From positions 1 to 64,000 of the forward strand of contig CAVBMG010000001.1 of assembly GCA_963596435.1 (NCBI GenBank): DNA of 64,000 bases, written 5' to 3'. Positions 27,936 to 37,931 of the stretch are shown here, in pieces (position 1 is the stretch's first letter; every line of letters starts with the position of its first letter). Under the pieces are notes generated by a model. The model was not told the DNA's origin. It was given only the letters and a program-made list of their open reading frames with translations, and ran no database searches. Made by a program: the position numbers and the translations under genes. This DNA is from COE1 sp963596435 (GTDB taxonomy: Bacteria; Bacillota; Clostridia; Lachnospirales; Lachnospiraceae).

Positions 27936-28610
27936 ATGCAGGAAGAGATGAAATTACAGGATTATATTCGAATCAGTTCAATTCAGATATGGAAGAACAA
28001 ATTTCTGATCTCAGCAGTGACCTTGTTGTTTCTGCTGATAGGAATATTATATGCATCATGGCAGTCCTTTACAAATACGTATTATGCATATGCGACTGTA
28101 TATACAACTATTGGCAATACGACACAGGAATCAGCGACTGCTACAACAGCCCTTACCGGATATTCTGATATTATCAAAAGTAAAAAGGTATGTGAAAGAG
28201 CTGAGTCAATTATAGGAGAATATTCTGTTACGGCCAGTGATATCAGAAATATGATATCCACATCATACAATAAGACGTCTACGGTCCTTACCATAACGGC
28301 ATATTCGGCTGATCCGGCAGAGGCAATGAACGTGGCGAATGCAGTAGCAGATGCCTTTGTAACAGAGATTCAGGCGATGACTGGAAATACTATGATTCAG
28401 GTACTGGATAAGGCAGAGAATGTCAGGATGTCAAGCAATGGGATGGCAGGTATGCTGAAAACGATTGTAATGGCGGGTGTAATCGGTCTGGGGATGAGTA
28501 TACTGGTAACGATAGCCGGTGTTGTCTTTTCTAATAAGATTAAGAGTGTGGAGCAGTGTCTGGATGAAGGAGAGGAAGAGATATTAGGAATCATACCTTA
28601 TATTGAATAA
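27936..28610 (+). CDS. Wzz/CpsC-like chain-length and export regulator
   Basis: The 224-residue protein has two membrane helices (about 22-42 and 173-195) around an outer helical domain, the layout of CpsC/Wzz proteins. The start (LQDYIRISSIQIWKNKFLISAVTLLFLLIGILYA) and the loop before the second helix support this. It sets polymer length and activates the cognate kinase, here the homologue at 26248. It ends in ILGIIPYIE. Confidence 0.8.
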   Translation: MQEEMKLQDYIRISSIQIWKNKFLISAVTLLFLLIGILYASWQSFTNTYYAYATVYTTIGNTTQESATATTALTGYSDIIKSKKVCERAESIIGEYSVTASDIRNMISTSYNKTSTVLTITAYSADPAEAMNVANAVADAFVTEIQAMTGNTMIQVLDKAENVRMSSNGMAGMLKTIVMAGVIGLGMSILVTIAGVVFSNKIKSVEQCLDEGEEEILGIIPYIE

Positions 28611-28637
28611 GCAGTGTTAGTTGAGGAGAGTGAAGAA

Positions 28638-29609
28638 ATGATCAAGGTCAGTGTAATTGTACCGGTGTATAATGTCGAGGCGTATCTGTCAAAATGTCTG
28701 GATACACTGGTAAAACAGACACTACAGGATATGGAAATCATAGTAGTCAATGATGGTACAAAGGATAATTCCCAGGCTGTCATTGATTCTTTTGTATCAA
28801 AATATCCGAATGTAACAGGCCTGACTAAGGAAAATGGTGGATTATCAGATGCCAGAAATTACGGTATGCAGTTTGCAAAAGGTGAGTATATAGGATTTGT
28901 GGATTCTGATGATTATGTTAATTATGACATGTATGAAATACTATATCATAAAGCCAAAGAAAAGAACTATGACATCGTTGAGTGTAACCTGCACCATGTA
29001 TATGAGGATGGCAGTGTGGATACAGAAATCGCAGATCAGCTTACAGACCCAAAAGAGATGCTGATGATGGGCAGAAGTGTTGTATGGAATAAGATATATC
29101 GACGCAAATGGCTGGAAGACAGTGGCGTAGTCTTCCCAAAGGGATATATATATGAGGACGTGGAATTTTTCTCCAAGCTTGTGCCGCATATCAGAAGCTA
29201 TGCATACGTAGAGGAGGCATGTATTTATTATGTGCAGCGTGGTAACTCCATCAACAATAAGCAGACCATGAAGACTCTGCAGATTATAGACGTGCTGGAG
29301 CATATCCGTATGTATTATCAGGATATCCATGTATATGAGGAGTACAGGGAGGCGTTGGAATTTCTCTATGCAAGAATATTGCTGTGCAGTTCCTTTGCCA
29401 GAATGTGCCGGATACCGGATGGCAGGCAGCGGAGAAAGGCTCTAAAGAGTAACTGGAGGGCACTTAATGAGCATTTTCCTGACTGGCATGATAACCCATA
29501 TCTGCAAAAGCAGAATACAAGAAATAGTAAATTCATGAAATCAATGAACAGGTTTTCCTATAGTTTATGTTCTGGATTACTGCCGTTTTATTTTAAGTGG
29601 AGGAAATAA
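28638..29609 (+). CDS. Glycosyltransferase family 2
   Basis: The product (323 residues from ATG 28638) has a GT-A fold: VSVIVPVYNVEAYLSKC, IIVVNDGTKDNS (donor-binding), GGLSDARNYG and the DxD-type GFVDSDDYVN. It would add one sugar to the lipid-linked repeat unit at the inner membrane face. ATG at 28638 follows GAGGAGAG; the longer frame with GTG at 28614 has no ribosome binding site. The specific sugar cannot be told. Confidence 0.87.
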   Translation: MIKVSVIVPVYNVEAYLSKCLDTLVKQTLQDMEIIVVNDGTKDNSQAVIDSFVSKYPNVTGLTKENGGLSDARNYGMQFAKGEYIGFVDSDDYVNYDMYEILYHKAKEKNYDIVECNLHHVYEDGSVDTEIADQLTDPKEMLMMGRSVVWNKIYRRKWLEDSGVVFPKGYIYEDVEFFSKLVPHIRSYAYVEEACIYYVQRGNSINNKQTMKTLQIIDVLEHIRMYYQDIHVYEEYREALEFLYARILLCSSFARMCRIPDGRQRRKALKSNWRALNEHFPDWHDNPYLQKQNTRNSKFMKSMNRFSYSLCSGLLPFYFKWRK

Positions 29610-29614
29610 TACGT

Positions 29615-30613
29615 ATGGATTTGTCGATCATCATTCCTGCATATAATGTGCAGGACTATATTAGAAGATGTCTGGACAGCGTAAGCTGTTTCCCTGAAAC
29701 ATTGCATATGGAATGTCTGATAATTGATGATGGAAGCACAGATCTGACACCTGCCATTGTAGAACAATGCAGCAGCATAGATTCGAGACTACGGCTGATA
29801 TCCCAGAAGAATGCCGGAGTCTCAGCCGCAAGAAACCGTGGGTTACAGGAGGCACAGGGACAATATATCATGTTCCTGGACGCAGATGATTATCTGGCTA
29901 AGGGGGCTTATGAGCACATCTGTCAGGTAATCAGAGATGAGAATGCAGAATTTGCAGCATTTGGTTATATGACTCTGTATGGGGACGGCAGATTTATACC
30001 GCAGCCATTGCCTATTCGTGAAGAGGTGTCCCATGATCTTGCAGAAGGGAATCGTCTGATGTATGCTGATTCTGTATTCAATACATGCTGGGGGAAGCTT
30101 TTTTTGCAACGCATTATCCATGAGAACAAGCTTACTTTCCGCATGGATCTGCCAATAGGAGAGGATTTCCTCTTTGTTGCACAGTATTACAGCTTATGCA
30201 GGACAATCTATATGTCGCAGTACTGCCTTCTTTATTATTTACAGAGAAGCGGCAGTGCGATGCGAAGCTATTCTATGGAGAAAAGACTGGAATTTACAGA
30301 AATACTGTATACATACAATAAGGATATAGTCAGACAGTATAAGGATGACGGGCTTTATGAGCAGATGTCAGTATATTATGTGAAAGTATTGACAAACCTG
30401 ATGTTGGAATATGCACGTTGTTTGAAACATGCTGAATTAAGAAAAGCATATGATGCAGCGCTGCATACAGATGCAGTGAGACAGATATTAAATGCTGTGA
30501 AGCCAGAGTCGATCTCATCCAGAATGAAGCACATGGAATATCGTATGCTTTGCAGGGGAAATGTAGGCCAGATGGCTATATATTTTAGGATAAAGAGCAA
30601 ATTTAGAAGATAA
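29615..30613 (+). CDS. Glycosyltransferase family 2
   Basis: The 332-residue protein begins MDLSIIIPAYNVQDYIRRC and has CLIIDDGSTDLT, GVSAARNRG and MFLDADDYL. ATG at 29615 is favoured; it lies behind TGGAGGAAA, while the frame extension to GTG 29597 overlaps the previous gene. Motifs point to a second repeat-unit sugar transferase in the same operon. Confidence 0.87.
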   Translation: MDLSIIIPAYNVQDYIRRCLDSVSCFPETLHMECLIIDDGSTDLTPAIVEQCSSIDSRLRLISQKNAGVSAARNRGLQEAQGQYIMFLDADDYLAKGAYEHICQVIRDENAEFAAFGYMTLYGDGRFIPQPLPIREEVSHDLAEGNRLMYADSVFNTCWGKLFLQRIIHENKLTFRMDLPIGEDFLFVAQYYSLCRTIYMSQYCLLYYLQRSGSAMRSYSMEKRLEFTEILYTYNKDIVRQYKDDGLYEQMSVYYVKVLTNLMLEYARCLKHAELRKAYDAALHTDAVRQILNAVKPESISSRMKHMEYRMLCRGNVGQMAIYFRIKSKFRR

Positions 30614-30631
30614 CAAGGATGGAGGACCGTA

Positions 30632-31804
30632 ATGCAGAAGGACTATAAGCTGCAGCAACAACTTTATACACTGGCATTTATGGATTTGTCTGTCAAAAAT
30701 ATTCTGGATTCTTCTTTGTTATTTCACAGACCGGAGTGGATGGACACCTGCTTCTTGTTATTCTTTTTTGCCTGTATCGGATGGAAATTCCTATTGCAGC
30801 GGTATACAGTGAAGACCTTGGCAATCACAGCGGTATTTGGCGTTTTATTTGCATATGTATCCTTTAAAATGAGTTATTTCTTCCTGTTATTCACTTTTTG
30901 TGGTATTGCAGGCTGTCAGAATATAGAACTGCGTAAGACATTAAGATGTACTTCAATGACCAAAATACTAATGCTGCTGACACATGTGATTCCCTACATT
31001 GTGACTGCAATATTTACGCCGGAGCAGATTACCTATTACTATAGAAATGGAGTACAGAGACAGGCATTTTTCATTGGTCATCCCAACACCTTTTCCATGT
31101 ATGTTGGCTGGGCAGCTCTGGAATTTATATATGCATATTATACACAATTAAAGAGAAGGCATCTGATTCTGATATGGTTTATTATATTTCTGGCATACAA
31201 ATTTACGGATTCTAACACCAGTATACTGGTTGGAACTTTGTGCATCCTGCTTTTCATATTGGAAAGGGCATACCCAGAGTATATGGCGAAGCTGCTGACA
31301 GCACCTGCCAGATACAGCTTTGCATTTTTCGCTGTTTTTTTCACAGTTATTACAGCCTGGTTCACCAGAATGCCTGACGGACTCAAGTCATTATACATGC
31401 AGTTAAATGACCTTTTTACAGGCAGACTGATATATGGCTCTTTTACCTATGAGCACTTCGGAATAGCATGGCTGGGTAATCTGGGTGTACATTTGTCAGG
31501 AACTACATATTTTGAAGGGGTATGGGTAGATTCACTGGTATATGACAATGCATATATTTATCTGCTGGTATACTATGGTGCTGTTTTTCTGCCTGTTTTT
31601 TCAATCGCATTCATTCTGATAGGAAGAGATAAAGCACATGATCCTGCCAGAAATGTGGATAAGATATTGATTCTGGCATATGCATTGTTTGCAATTATGG
31701 AAAATTATATTATTAATGCTGTATTATGTTTCCCGGCATTATTTATTGGGAAATATTTGTTTGAAATGTATGACAGGAAGAGAGCAGAGGAGCGTTTAAG
31801 TTAA
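30632..31804 (+). CDS. wzy: Wzy-like polysaccharide polymerase
   Basis: The 390-residue protein is strongly hydrophobic, with about ten to twelve membrane helices and a long outer loop (about 250-300) with NDLFTGRLIYGSF, a typical position for the Wzy polymerase motif. There is no ATP or sugar nucleotide motif. It is the only polytopic candidate apart from the flippase at 38947, so the polymerase role is likely. Sequence identity among Wzy proteins is low, so family membership rests on topology and context. Confidence 0.75.
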   Translation: MQKDYKLQQQLYTLAFMDLSVKNILDSSLLFHRPEWMDTCFLLFFFACIGWKFLLQRYTVKTLAITAVFGVLFAYVSFKMSYFFLLFTFCGIAGCQNIELRKTLRCTSMTKILMLLTHVIPYIVTAIFTPEQITYYYRNGVQRQAFFIGHPNTFSMYVGWAALEFIYAYYTQLKRRHLILIWFIIFLAYKFTDSNTSILVGTLCILLFILERAYPEYMAKLLTAPARYSFAFFAVFFTVITAWFTRMPDGLKSLYMQLNDLFTGRLIYGSFTYEHFGIAWLGNLGVHLSGTTYFEGVWVDSLVYDNAYIYLLVYYGAVFLPVFSIAFILIGRDKAHDPARNVDKILILAYALFAIMENYIINAVLCFPALFIGKYLFEMYDRKRAEERLS

Positions 31805-31805
31805 G

Positions 31806-32903
31806 ATGAAGGTTAGTATTATTATACCCGCATATAATCTGGAAGATTATATAGACAAATGCTTACAGGCTGTGTGTGCACAGACTATGCCGGTATCGGA
31901 TATGCAGATCATTGTCGTTGATGATGGCTCGACAGACCAGACCTCGCAGATACTGGATGAATGGAGCAGGAAAAATCCCATAATAGAAGTGATTCATACA
32001 CCTAACCAGGGCGTATCAGCAGCCAGAAACACTGGAATGACCAGAGCGAAAGGAGATTTCGTATTTTTCTTCGATGGGGATGACTTCATGGAGCCTGAGA
32101 CTTGTCAGGAGATATATGATCTTGCAGTCACACAGAATGTAGATACAGTAATATATGGGTATTACCGCTATGAAGATGGACAGGTGTATGAGACTTGCCA
32201 CCCGCATTTTGATAAGACGATATATATAGATGATGAGATACTTGAACAGGTCGTTCCACAGTTTGCCGGTCTGTCATATGGGAAGATTAATGCGTGGCTT
32301 AGAGGCGCAGAGAACGCACTCTACGTAGAGAACCCAGCCTTGTGGCGTATTATGGTGAAGCGTCAGATTATAACAGAGAATCAGCTGCAGTTTGACACCA
32401 GATTAAAAGTAGGAGAAGATACAGTATTTATATCTGAATATTTAAGCTGTGCCGCCAGATGCTATGTAGAGCAGAAATGCTACTATTATCTTGTAACGAG
32501 GCAGACGTCTGCTATCTATGTATATGAGAGAAAAGCAATGCAGAAGCTGCAGGGTAAGATGAATCTGCTGGATGGAAGAACAGACTTGACTGCAAGGATA
32601 AAACAGCGCACAGGCAAGGACATAACAGAGAGCTGGGGTGGAATCGTAGTTATGTCAGCAGTACAGGCCGGTTTTCTGATGGCTGCTAAGAACCCGGATT
32701 ACAAATGGATAGAGAGATATCATGCATATAAAAAATATGTGACAGATCCGAGAGTCGGAGCAATTGTTGAAAAATATAAGATGGCTAATGCCGGCGGTGT
32801 AAAACGTATTCCTTTCATATTGTTGAAGAAGAAATGCTATGGACTGCTGTATATTGCAATATGTATTTTAAATATGATGCATTATGAATTTTCCAGAAAC
32901 TAG
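31806..32903 (+). CDS. Glycosyltransferase family 2
   Basis: The 365-residue protein starts MKVSIIIPAYNLEDYIDKC and shows QIIVVDDGSTDQT, GVSAARNTG and FFFDGDDFME. It begins 2 nt after the wzy stop, suggesting coupling. The C-terminal third is helical and basic, as in membrane-associated GT2 enzymes. Its acceptor is unknown. Confidence 0.87.
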   Translation: MKVSIIIPAYNLEDYIDKCLQAVCAQTMPVSDMQIIVVDDGSTDQTSQILDEWSRKNPIIEVIHTPNQGVSAARNTGMTRAKGDFVFFFDGDDFMEPETCQEIYDLAVTQNVDTVIYGYYRYEDGQVYETCHPHFDKTIYIDDEILEQVVPQFAGLSYGKINAWLRGAENALYVENPALWRIMVKRQIITENQLQFDTRLKVGEDTVFISEYLSCAARCYVEQKCYYYLVTRQTSAIYVYERKAMQKLQGKMNLLDGRTDLTARIKQRTGKDITESWGGIVVMSAVQAGFLMAAKNPDYKWIERYHAYKKYVTDPRVGAIVEKYKMANAGGVKRIPFILLKKKCYGLLYIAICILNMMHYEFSRN

Positions 32904-32917
32904 AGGTGAGCTGAGAC

Positions 32918-33844
32918 GTGAGAATAGCTTTTTTAAATCTATGTCATACAGATGCGCCAATTGTGGCAAGAGTTGCAGACAAATTAACGCAGAATCCTAA
33001 TTTTGATATGTATATCCATGTGGATGCCAAGAGTGATATACAGCCATTTATACAGCTTCTAAAGGATAATAAGCAGGTGCACTTCCTGAATAACAGACAG
33101 AAGGTGTATTGGGGCGGATATCATGCGATCATAGCGACCTTTGGACTGTTGGAGGCAGCTTTGGCAAGTGACAGACATTATGACTATGTTGTAGTTCTTC
33201 AGAATCTGGATTATCCTATCAAATCCAACCAATGCATTGAGCAGTTTTTTAACAAGAACAAGGGAACGGAATATATCAGAGGATGCCCTATTGCACAGAC
33301 GAAAGACTGGCATTATGCAGAAAAATATAAGATTTACAATAACAGGGATAAAGATTTCTATTTAACTAATACATCCAGACTGAAGAAATACCTATGGGAT
33401 GGATTGAATGCGGTGAAAAGTCTGAGTACGATTGGTTTTAATGGAATCCATAAGGAAAATGGAGAAAATATCGCACTGTACTACGGAACTGCTCAATGGG
33501 CTGTTACAAGAGAATGCGCAGAATACATGGTGCAATTTTATCATACACATCCACGGTTCAATAAAAGGATGGCACATATCAAGTTCCCGGACGAGGAGTA
33601 CTTCCATACGGTTGTGCACAATTCGCCTTTTAAGATGAAGTGCAGCAGCTATGATGAACCAGAGAAACGCTGGCTTGTCAACTGGAGAAACCTTCATTAT
33701 TTTGAATTTCCTGATGAGGGAGTCGTTACCTTCACAGAGAAAGACTATGATAAGCTGATGTCATTGGATGAGCTGTTCTGCAGGAAAGTAAGAAGCGGAC
33801 AGTCAGACAGATTGTTGGATATGCTTGATGAAGCGACACAATAG
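32918..33844 (+). CDS. GT14-like (core-2/I-branching type) glycosyltransferase
   Basis: The 308-residue protein has the features of the GT14 group: IAFLNLCHTDAPIVARVADKL at the start, FDMYIHVDAKSD, VYWGGYHAI, YDYVVVLQNLDYPIKSN and GTAQWAVTREC, with PDEEYFHT near the end. Such enzymes add GlcNAc or related sugars in branches and do not need a DxD metal site. Translation starts at a GTG behind AGAGGTGAG. A second GT14-like gene is at 40507. Confidence 0.85.
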   Translation: MRIAFLNLCHTDAPIVARVADKLTQNPNFDMYIHVDAKSDIQPFIQLLKDNKQVHFLNNRQKVYWGGYHAIIATFGLLEAALASDRHYDYVVVLQNLDYPIKSNQCIEQFFNKNKGTEYIRGCPIAQTKDWHYAEKYKIYNNRDKDFYLTNTSRLKKYLWDGLNAVKSLSTIGFNGIHKENGENIALYYGTAQWAVTRECAEYMVQFYHTHPRFNKRMAHIKFPDEEYFHTVVHNSPFKMKCSSYDEPEKRWLVNWRNLHYFEFPDEGVVTFTEKDYDKLMSLDELFCRKVRSGQSDRLLDMLDEATQ

Positions 33845-33859
33845 AAGCATGAGGTAACA

Positions 33860-34864
33860 GTGAGTACGAAATGTGTATCAATTATTATTCCTGCTTTTAA
33901 TCAGGAAAAAGTAATAGAAAGATGTATCAATTCCGTATTGAACCAGACGTATAAAGAATTGCAGGTAATCGTGATCAATGATGGTTCAACAGACCGGACA
34001 GCAGAAATATTGGATAAATATAAGAGGCTGGATACAAGAATCGAAGTATATCACATAGGTAATCAGGGAGTATCAAATTCCAGAAACTACGGATTATCGA
34101 AAGCCGTTGGTGATTATATGCAATTTCTGGACGGAGATGATTACATTTCGGCAACCATGGTGGAAGATATGGTAAGGGCATTGGAAGAATGTCAGGCTGA
34201 TATGGTGGTATGTAATTACTATAAGCTTATGGGCAGATGGAAGATTCCGAATAAGGCATTAGACAGGATAGGTCTGTATACATCAAAAGAATATCTCATC
34301 CAGACGATCAAAGATCCCGGACATCACTATTATGGAGTGGTATGGAATAAAATCTACAAAGCATCACTTGTTCGAGATAACGGTATATGTTTCCCCGGTG
34401 ATGTCACACTTGGAGAAGACTTTATCTTTAACCTGAATTATTGGTATAAGAGTAATTCTGTCAGGGTGATCAGGAACAGAGAGTATTATTATAACAGAAC
34501 TAATAATACATCTCTTTCATATTGCAACCAACCGGGCTTGGAAGACTGTTTGCGAGAATACCACAATAGGAAAAAAATATTTGAACAATATATCAGGATC
34601 ATGACATCAGCAGATATAATGCATAAATATTACAAAAATATTTATTTCTATTGGACTGTATTCTACATACGCCAGAAATATGCACTGGGTAATAAGTATA
34701 TAAATTGGAGTGCTGAAGATAAAAACAGATGGAATGAGATATTAGAAAACGATCAGAACATAGCTGAAGCATTAAGGGTAACATCAGGACTGAAAAGCTG
34801 GAGATATACTCACAGATTCGCAATGACACAGAAGATAAAGGATATGGTGAAAAGATTGTTATAA
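33860..34864 (+). CDS. Glycosyltransferase family 2
   Basis: The 334-residue product begins at GTG with CVSIIIPAFNQEKVIERC and has VIVINDGSTDRT, GVSNSRNYG and MQFLDGDDYIS. A GAGG site lies upstream. It is close in type to the following gene at 34902. Both are likely repeat-unit transferases. Confidence 0.86.
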   Translation: MSTKCVSIIIPAFNQEKVIERCINSVLNQTYKELQVIVINDGSTDRTAEILDKYKRLDTRIEVYHIGNQGVSNSRNYGLSKAVGDYMQFLDGDDYISATMVEDMVRALEECQADMVVCNYYKLMGRWKIPNKALDRIGLYTSKEYLIQTIKDPGHHYYGVVWNKIYKASLVRDNGICFPGDVTLGEDFIFNLNYWYKSNSVRVIRNREYYYNRTNNTSLSYCNQPGLEDCLREYHNRKKIFEQYIRIMTSADIMHKYYKNIYFYWTVFYIRQKYALGNKYINWSAEDKNRWNEILENDQNIAEALRVTSGLKSWRYTHRFAMTQKIKDMVKRLL

Positions 34865-34901
34865 TATTATACAGCAGCAAGTGCACAGGAGGTATAAGCT
34901 A

Positions 34902-35867
34902 ATGCCGGATTTGATCAGTGTGATCGTCCCGATATATAAGGTAGAACAATATCTGGAAAGATGTATTACAAGTATACAATGTCAGACATATACCAATCTG
35001 GAGATAATTTTGGTTGATGATGGTTCGCCGGATCGTTGTGGAGAGATATGCGATAGATATGCGGTCAGAGATAAAAGAATCAGAGTAGTACATAAGGTAA
35101 ATGGAGGCTTGTCCTCTGCGAGAAATGCCGGGATAGATGCAGCATGCGGAAAATATTATATGTTTATCGATTCCGATGACTGCATATCTGCAAATATGAT
35201 AGAAAGAATGTATACTGTCTGTATTGAAAAGAATACGGAAATTGTTATTTGTGGTTATAAAAGATTTTCCAAGGACAGTGAAATTAAGGCTTTTTATTCT
35301 CAAAAAAATGGGGAAATAGAAATATTAGATAAAGAAGAGGCAATATCAAGGATATATACGCAGGGAGTAAAATATGTTGTGGCATGGAATAAATTATATA
35401 AAAGCGATTTGTTTCAACATGTCAGATATAGAGAAGGCAGACTTAATGAGGACGAATTTACTACATATAAGTTGTATGGCAACAGTAATAAAATAGCAGA
35501 AATAGAGGATGAGTTATATTTTTATTTCTACAATGGGAACAGTATTACATCAAATGAAAAATATATACTTTCCAGAGATTTATTTGAAGCATTTGATGAA
35601 TGCATAGAATATTACACGGAAAGATATCCAAAAGCTCTTAAAAGCATAAAAAAAGCATATCTGGACAGGATTATTTCAAGATGCAGAATGGCACTTGCCA
35701 TTTCGAGATATGATTATTGCAGTCAGCTTGTAAAATTATACCGGAAGAAATACAGGGTATTTTCAAGAGAGGTTGGAGGAATTGGATATAGAGTATTTTA
35801 TATTTCATACAGACTATATTTTACAATTTTAAAAATTAAGGATAAAAAATATGAAGATAATAAATAA
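34902..35867 (+). CDS. Glycosyltransferase family 2
   Basis: From ATG 34902 (behind a consensus AGGAGG) the product has 321 residues, starting MPDLISVIVPIYKVEQYLERC, with IILVDDGSPDRC, GGLSSARNAG and MFIDSDDCIS. The frame extension to GTG 34881 contains the ribosome binding site, so it is rejected. From here to about 40500 the sequence is clearly more AT-rich than the flanks, hinting that this part of the operon was acquired separately. Confidence 0.87.
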   Translation: MPDLISVIVPIYKVEQYLERCITSIQCQTYTNLEIILVDDGSPDRCGEICDRYAVRDKRIRVVHKVNGGLSSARNAGIDAACGKYYMFIDSDDCISANMIERMYTVCIEKNTEIVICGYKRFSKDSEIKAFYSQKNGEIEILDKEEAISRIYTQGVKYVVAWNKLYKSDLFQHVRYREGRLNEDEFTTYKLYGNSNKIAEIEDELYFYFYNGNSITSNEKYILSRDLFEAFDECIEYYTERYPKALKSIKKAYLDRIISRCRMALAISRYDYCSQLVKLYRKKYRVFSREVGGIGYRVFYISYRLYFTILKIKDKKYEDNK

Positions 35868-36849
35868 ATTAAAACGAATGATGCACTTGTTGGGAATAGG
35901 GATGAAATCATTTTCTGCCAAATATGTTATTGCTGGTACACCTTTACATGGGAATCTCGGAGATCAGGCTATAGTATTGGGGGAAAAGGAATTTCTAAAG
36001 GATTACTTCCCAAGGGACAAAGTAATTGAGATCGACGGGGATTTTGTAAGAAGATTAAAAGCTCCTTTCTTAAAGCTTATTGTGGGAAATAAAACGATTT
36101 TAATAAATGGGGGGGGCTTTCTCGGAGATTTATATATGCGCGAAGAAAATATGGTCAGGAAGCTGATTCGATTATTCCCGCAAAATAAAATTGTTATTTT
36201 TCCACAGACTTTGTATTTTGGTGAAGGAGAAGTTGAAAAAAATAAAACAATTAATATATACGAAAAACATAAGAATTTGCATCTGTGTCTGAGAGAAAAC
36301 TATTCCTTTGATCTGGCAAAATCCTTATTTAGTAATGTTAAAGTTTATTTGATACCTGATATGGTGCTGTACATTAAAAGAGTGAATAATAAAACAAAAG
36401 AAAATACCTGTATTTTCTGCATGAGAAAGGATAAAGAAGCCATTTTGCAAGCTTCAGATGTCCTGAGAATGAAGGATATATGCAGAGACAGGTTTGAATC
36501 CGGAATTAAAGAAACAGATACGGTTGTTGGATTTAATATTTTAGAGAAATACAGAGAAAAATATGTATATGGAAAAATAAATGAATTCGCCAGCGCAAAA
36601 TGTGTGATAACAGACAGACTGCATGGCATGGTCATGGCATATCTGGCGAGAACAGAGGTATATGTATTCGATAATTGTAATTATAAGGTAAAGGGAGTTT
36701 ATAACTGGATAAAGGAAAATAAGAGAGTACATCTGGTGGAGTCTGTAGAAAAATTTGAAGAAATACTTGATACTAAGATAGAATCAGATGATTCTAATGT
36801 CAATTTACATGCTTACTATGACCGATTAGCTGATATTATAAGGTCATAA
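35851..36849 (+). CDS. Polysaccharide pyruvyltransferase family protein
   Basis: The 332-residue protein carries PS_pyruv_trans landmarks: VIAGTPLHGNLGDQAIVLGE, LINGGGFLGDL (about 84-94), VIFPQTLYFGE, LCLRENYSFDLA and TDRLHGMVMAYL. It would add a pyruvate ketal, or act in a related step, on a polymer sugar. The gene overlaps the previous one by 17 nt. A run of eight G (36109-36116) encodes the Gly stretch of the family motif; slippage there would abolish the protein. Confidence 0.85.
   Translation: MKIINKLKRMMHLLGIGMKSFSAKYVIAGTPLHGNLGDQAIVLGEKEFLKDYFPRDKVIEIDGDFVRRLKAPFLKLIVGNKTILINGGGFLGDLYMREENMVRKLIRLFPQNKIVIFPQTLYFGEGEVEKNKTINIYEKHKNLHLCLRENYSFDLAKSLFSNVKVYLIPDMVLYIKRVNNKTKENTCIFCMRKDKEAILQASDVLRMKDICRDRFESGIKETDTVVGFNILEKYREKYVYGKINEFASAKCVITDRLHGMVMAYLARTEVYVFDNCNYKVKGVYNWIKENKRVHLVESVEKFEEILDTKIESDDSNVNLHAYYDRLADIIRS
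36109..36116 (+). repeat. Homopolymeric G8 tract inside the pyruvyltransferase gene
   Basis: Eight consecutive G lie within an AT-rich gene. They encode part of the conserved Asn-Gly-Gly-Gly motif through GGG GGG GGC codons. Poly-G runs of this length can slip in replication and switch surface-structure genes on and off. No second allele is available here to prove variation. Confidence 0.6.
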
Positions 36850-36861
36850 AAGGAGTACATT

Positions 36862-37929
36862 ATGAAAAAAGCTGCAATTTTAACTATTACAAATAGCGGA
36901 TTAAATTTTGGAAACAGATTACAGAATTATGCTTTACAACAGGCTTTACAGGAGCAGGGTGCTGAAGTAGAAACCATTATTTCTGCAAAAGCCGTAAAAA
37001 GAAGCTTATTTTTATCTAAATGCAGAAGACTCATAAAAATTGCATCAAAGCGTGATTTACGCAGCAGATATTTTAACGAATTTAATAAAAAGTATATTCA
37101 GCGTTCCTCTACAGTAAGATATGAAAATATTAATGAAAAAGTATTTGCTGATAAGTATGATATATTTATCGCAGGAAGTGATCAGGTATGGAATCCTAAC
37201 TTTCATTTTAATTCAGACTTTGAATTTGCTTCCTTTGCTCCTGAAAATAAGAGATATTCCTATGCGGCAAGTATAGGTGTCAGCGAGATAAAAGAAGAAC
37301 AAAGAGAGCAATTTGTCAGGAATATAAAAGGAATGAAAGCAATCTCTGTAAGAGAAGCTGACAGTGTAGAGCTGATAAAAAAGCTAACAGGACGGGATGA
37401 TGCCTTGCTGCACGTTGATCCGGTTATGCTGCTGGATAGAAGCTGTTATGAGAAAATGGAATGTGCGCCTCCACAGGGTCTGCCGGAAAAATATTTATTG
37501 ATATATTTCCTGGGAGCTGTGCCGAAAGAATATAAAATAAATATCAGTAAGCTAAGCAAGGCTCTGGGAACAGAAATTGTCGGGTTAAGTGAATCGAAGG
37601 ATTCAAAATATTATGGTATTGGTCCGCAGCATTTCCTGTATGTAATCAATCATGCACAGTATATATGTACAGATTCTTTTCATGGTTCTGTTTTTTCCAT
37701 ACTGTTCCATAAGAATTTCTCCATGCTGCAAAGAGTGGGGAGAGATGTTGAGATGAACAGCAGGATATTGACATTAGCGCAGAAATTTGATCTGGAACAA
37801 AGGATAGATAATGCTCTGAATCTTGAGATTGCACAAGCTCCGATAGATTACGCAAAGATTGATAAAATACTTGAAGAAGAGAGAAGAAAATCCAAAGAAT
37901 ATTTAAGAGATATTTGTATAAGAGGATAG
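36862..37929 (+). CDS. Polysaccharide pyruvyltransferase family protein
   Basis: The 355-residue protein begins AAILTITNSGLNFGNRLQNYALQQAL and contains FIAGSDQVWNP (about 108-118), YAASIGVSEI, VREADSVELI, HVDPVMLLD and CTDSFHGSVFSILF. These fit the PS_pyruv_trans family. It forms a pair with the gene at 35851 of the same family but a different subtype, so they probably act on different sugars or acceptors. An AAAGGAG site is upstream. Confidence 0.87.
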   Translation: MKKAAILTITNSGLNFGNRLQNYALQQALQEQGAEVETIISAKAVKRSLFLSKCRRLIKIASKRDLRSRYFNEFNKKYIQRSSTVRYENINEKVFADKYDIFIAGSDQVWNPNFHFNSDFEFASFAPENKRYSYAASIGVSEIKEEQREQFVRNIKGMKAISVREADSVELIKKLTGRDDALLHVDPVMLLDRSCYEKMECAPPQGLPEKYLLIYFLGAVPKEYKINISKLSKALGTEIVGLSESKDSKYYGIGPQHFLYVINHAQYICTDSFHGSVFSILFHKNFSMLQRVGRDVEMNSRILTLAQKFDLEQRIDNALNLEIAQAPIDYAKIDKILEEERRKSKEYLRDICIRG

Positions 37930-37931
37930 CT

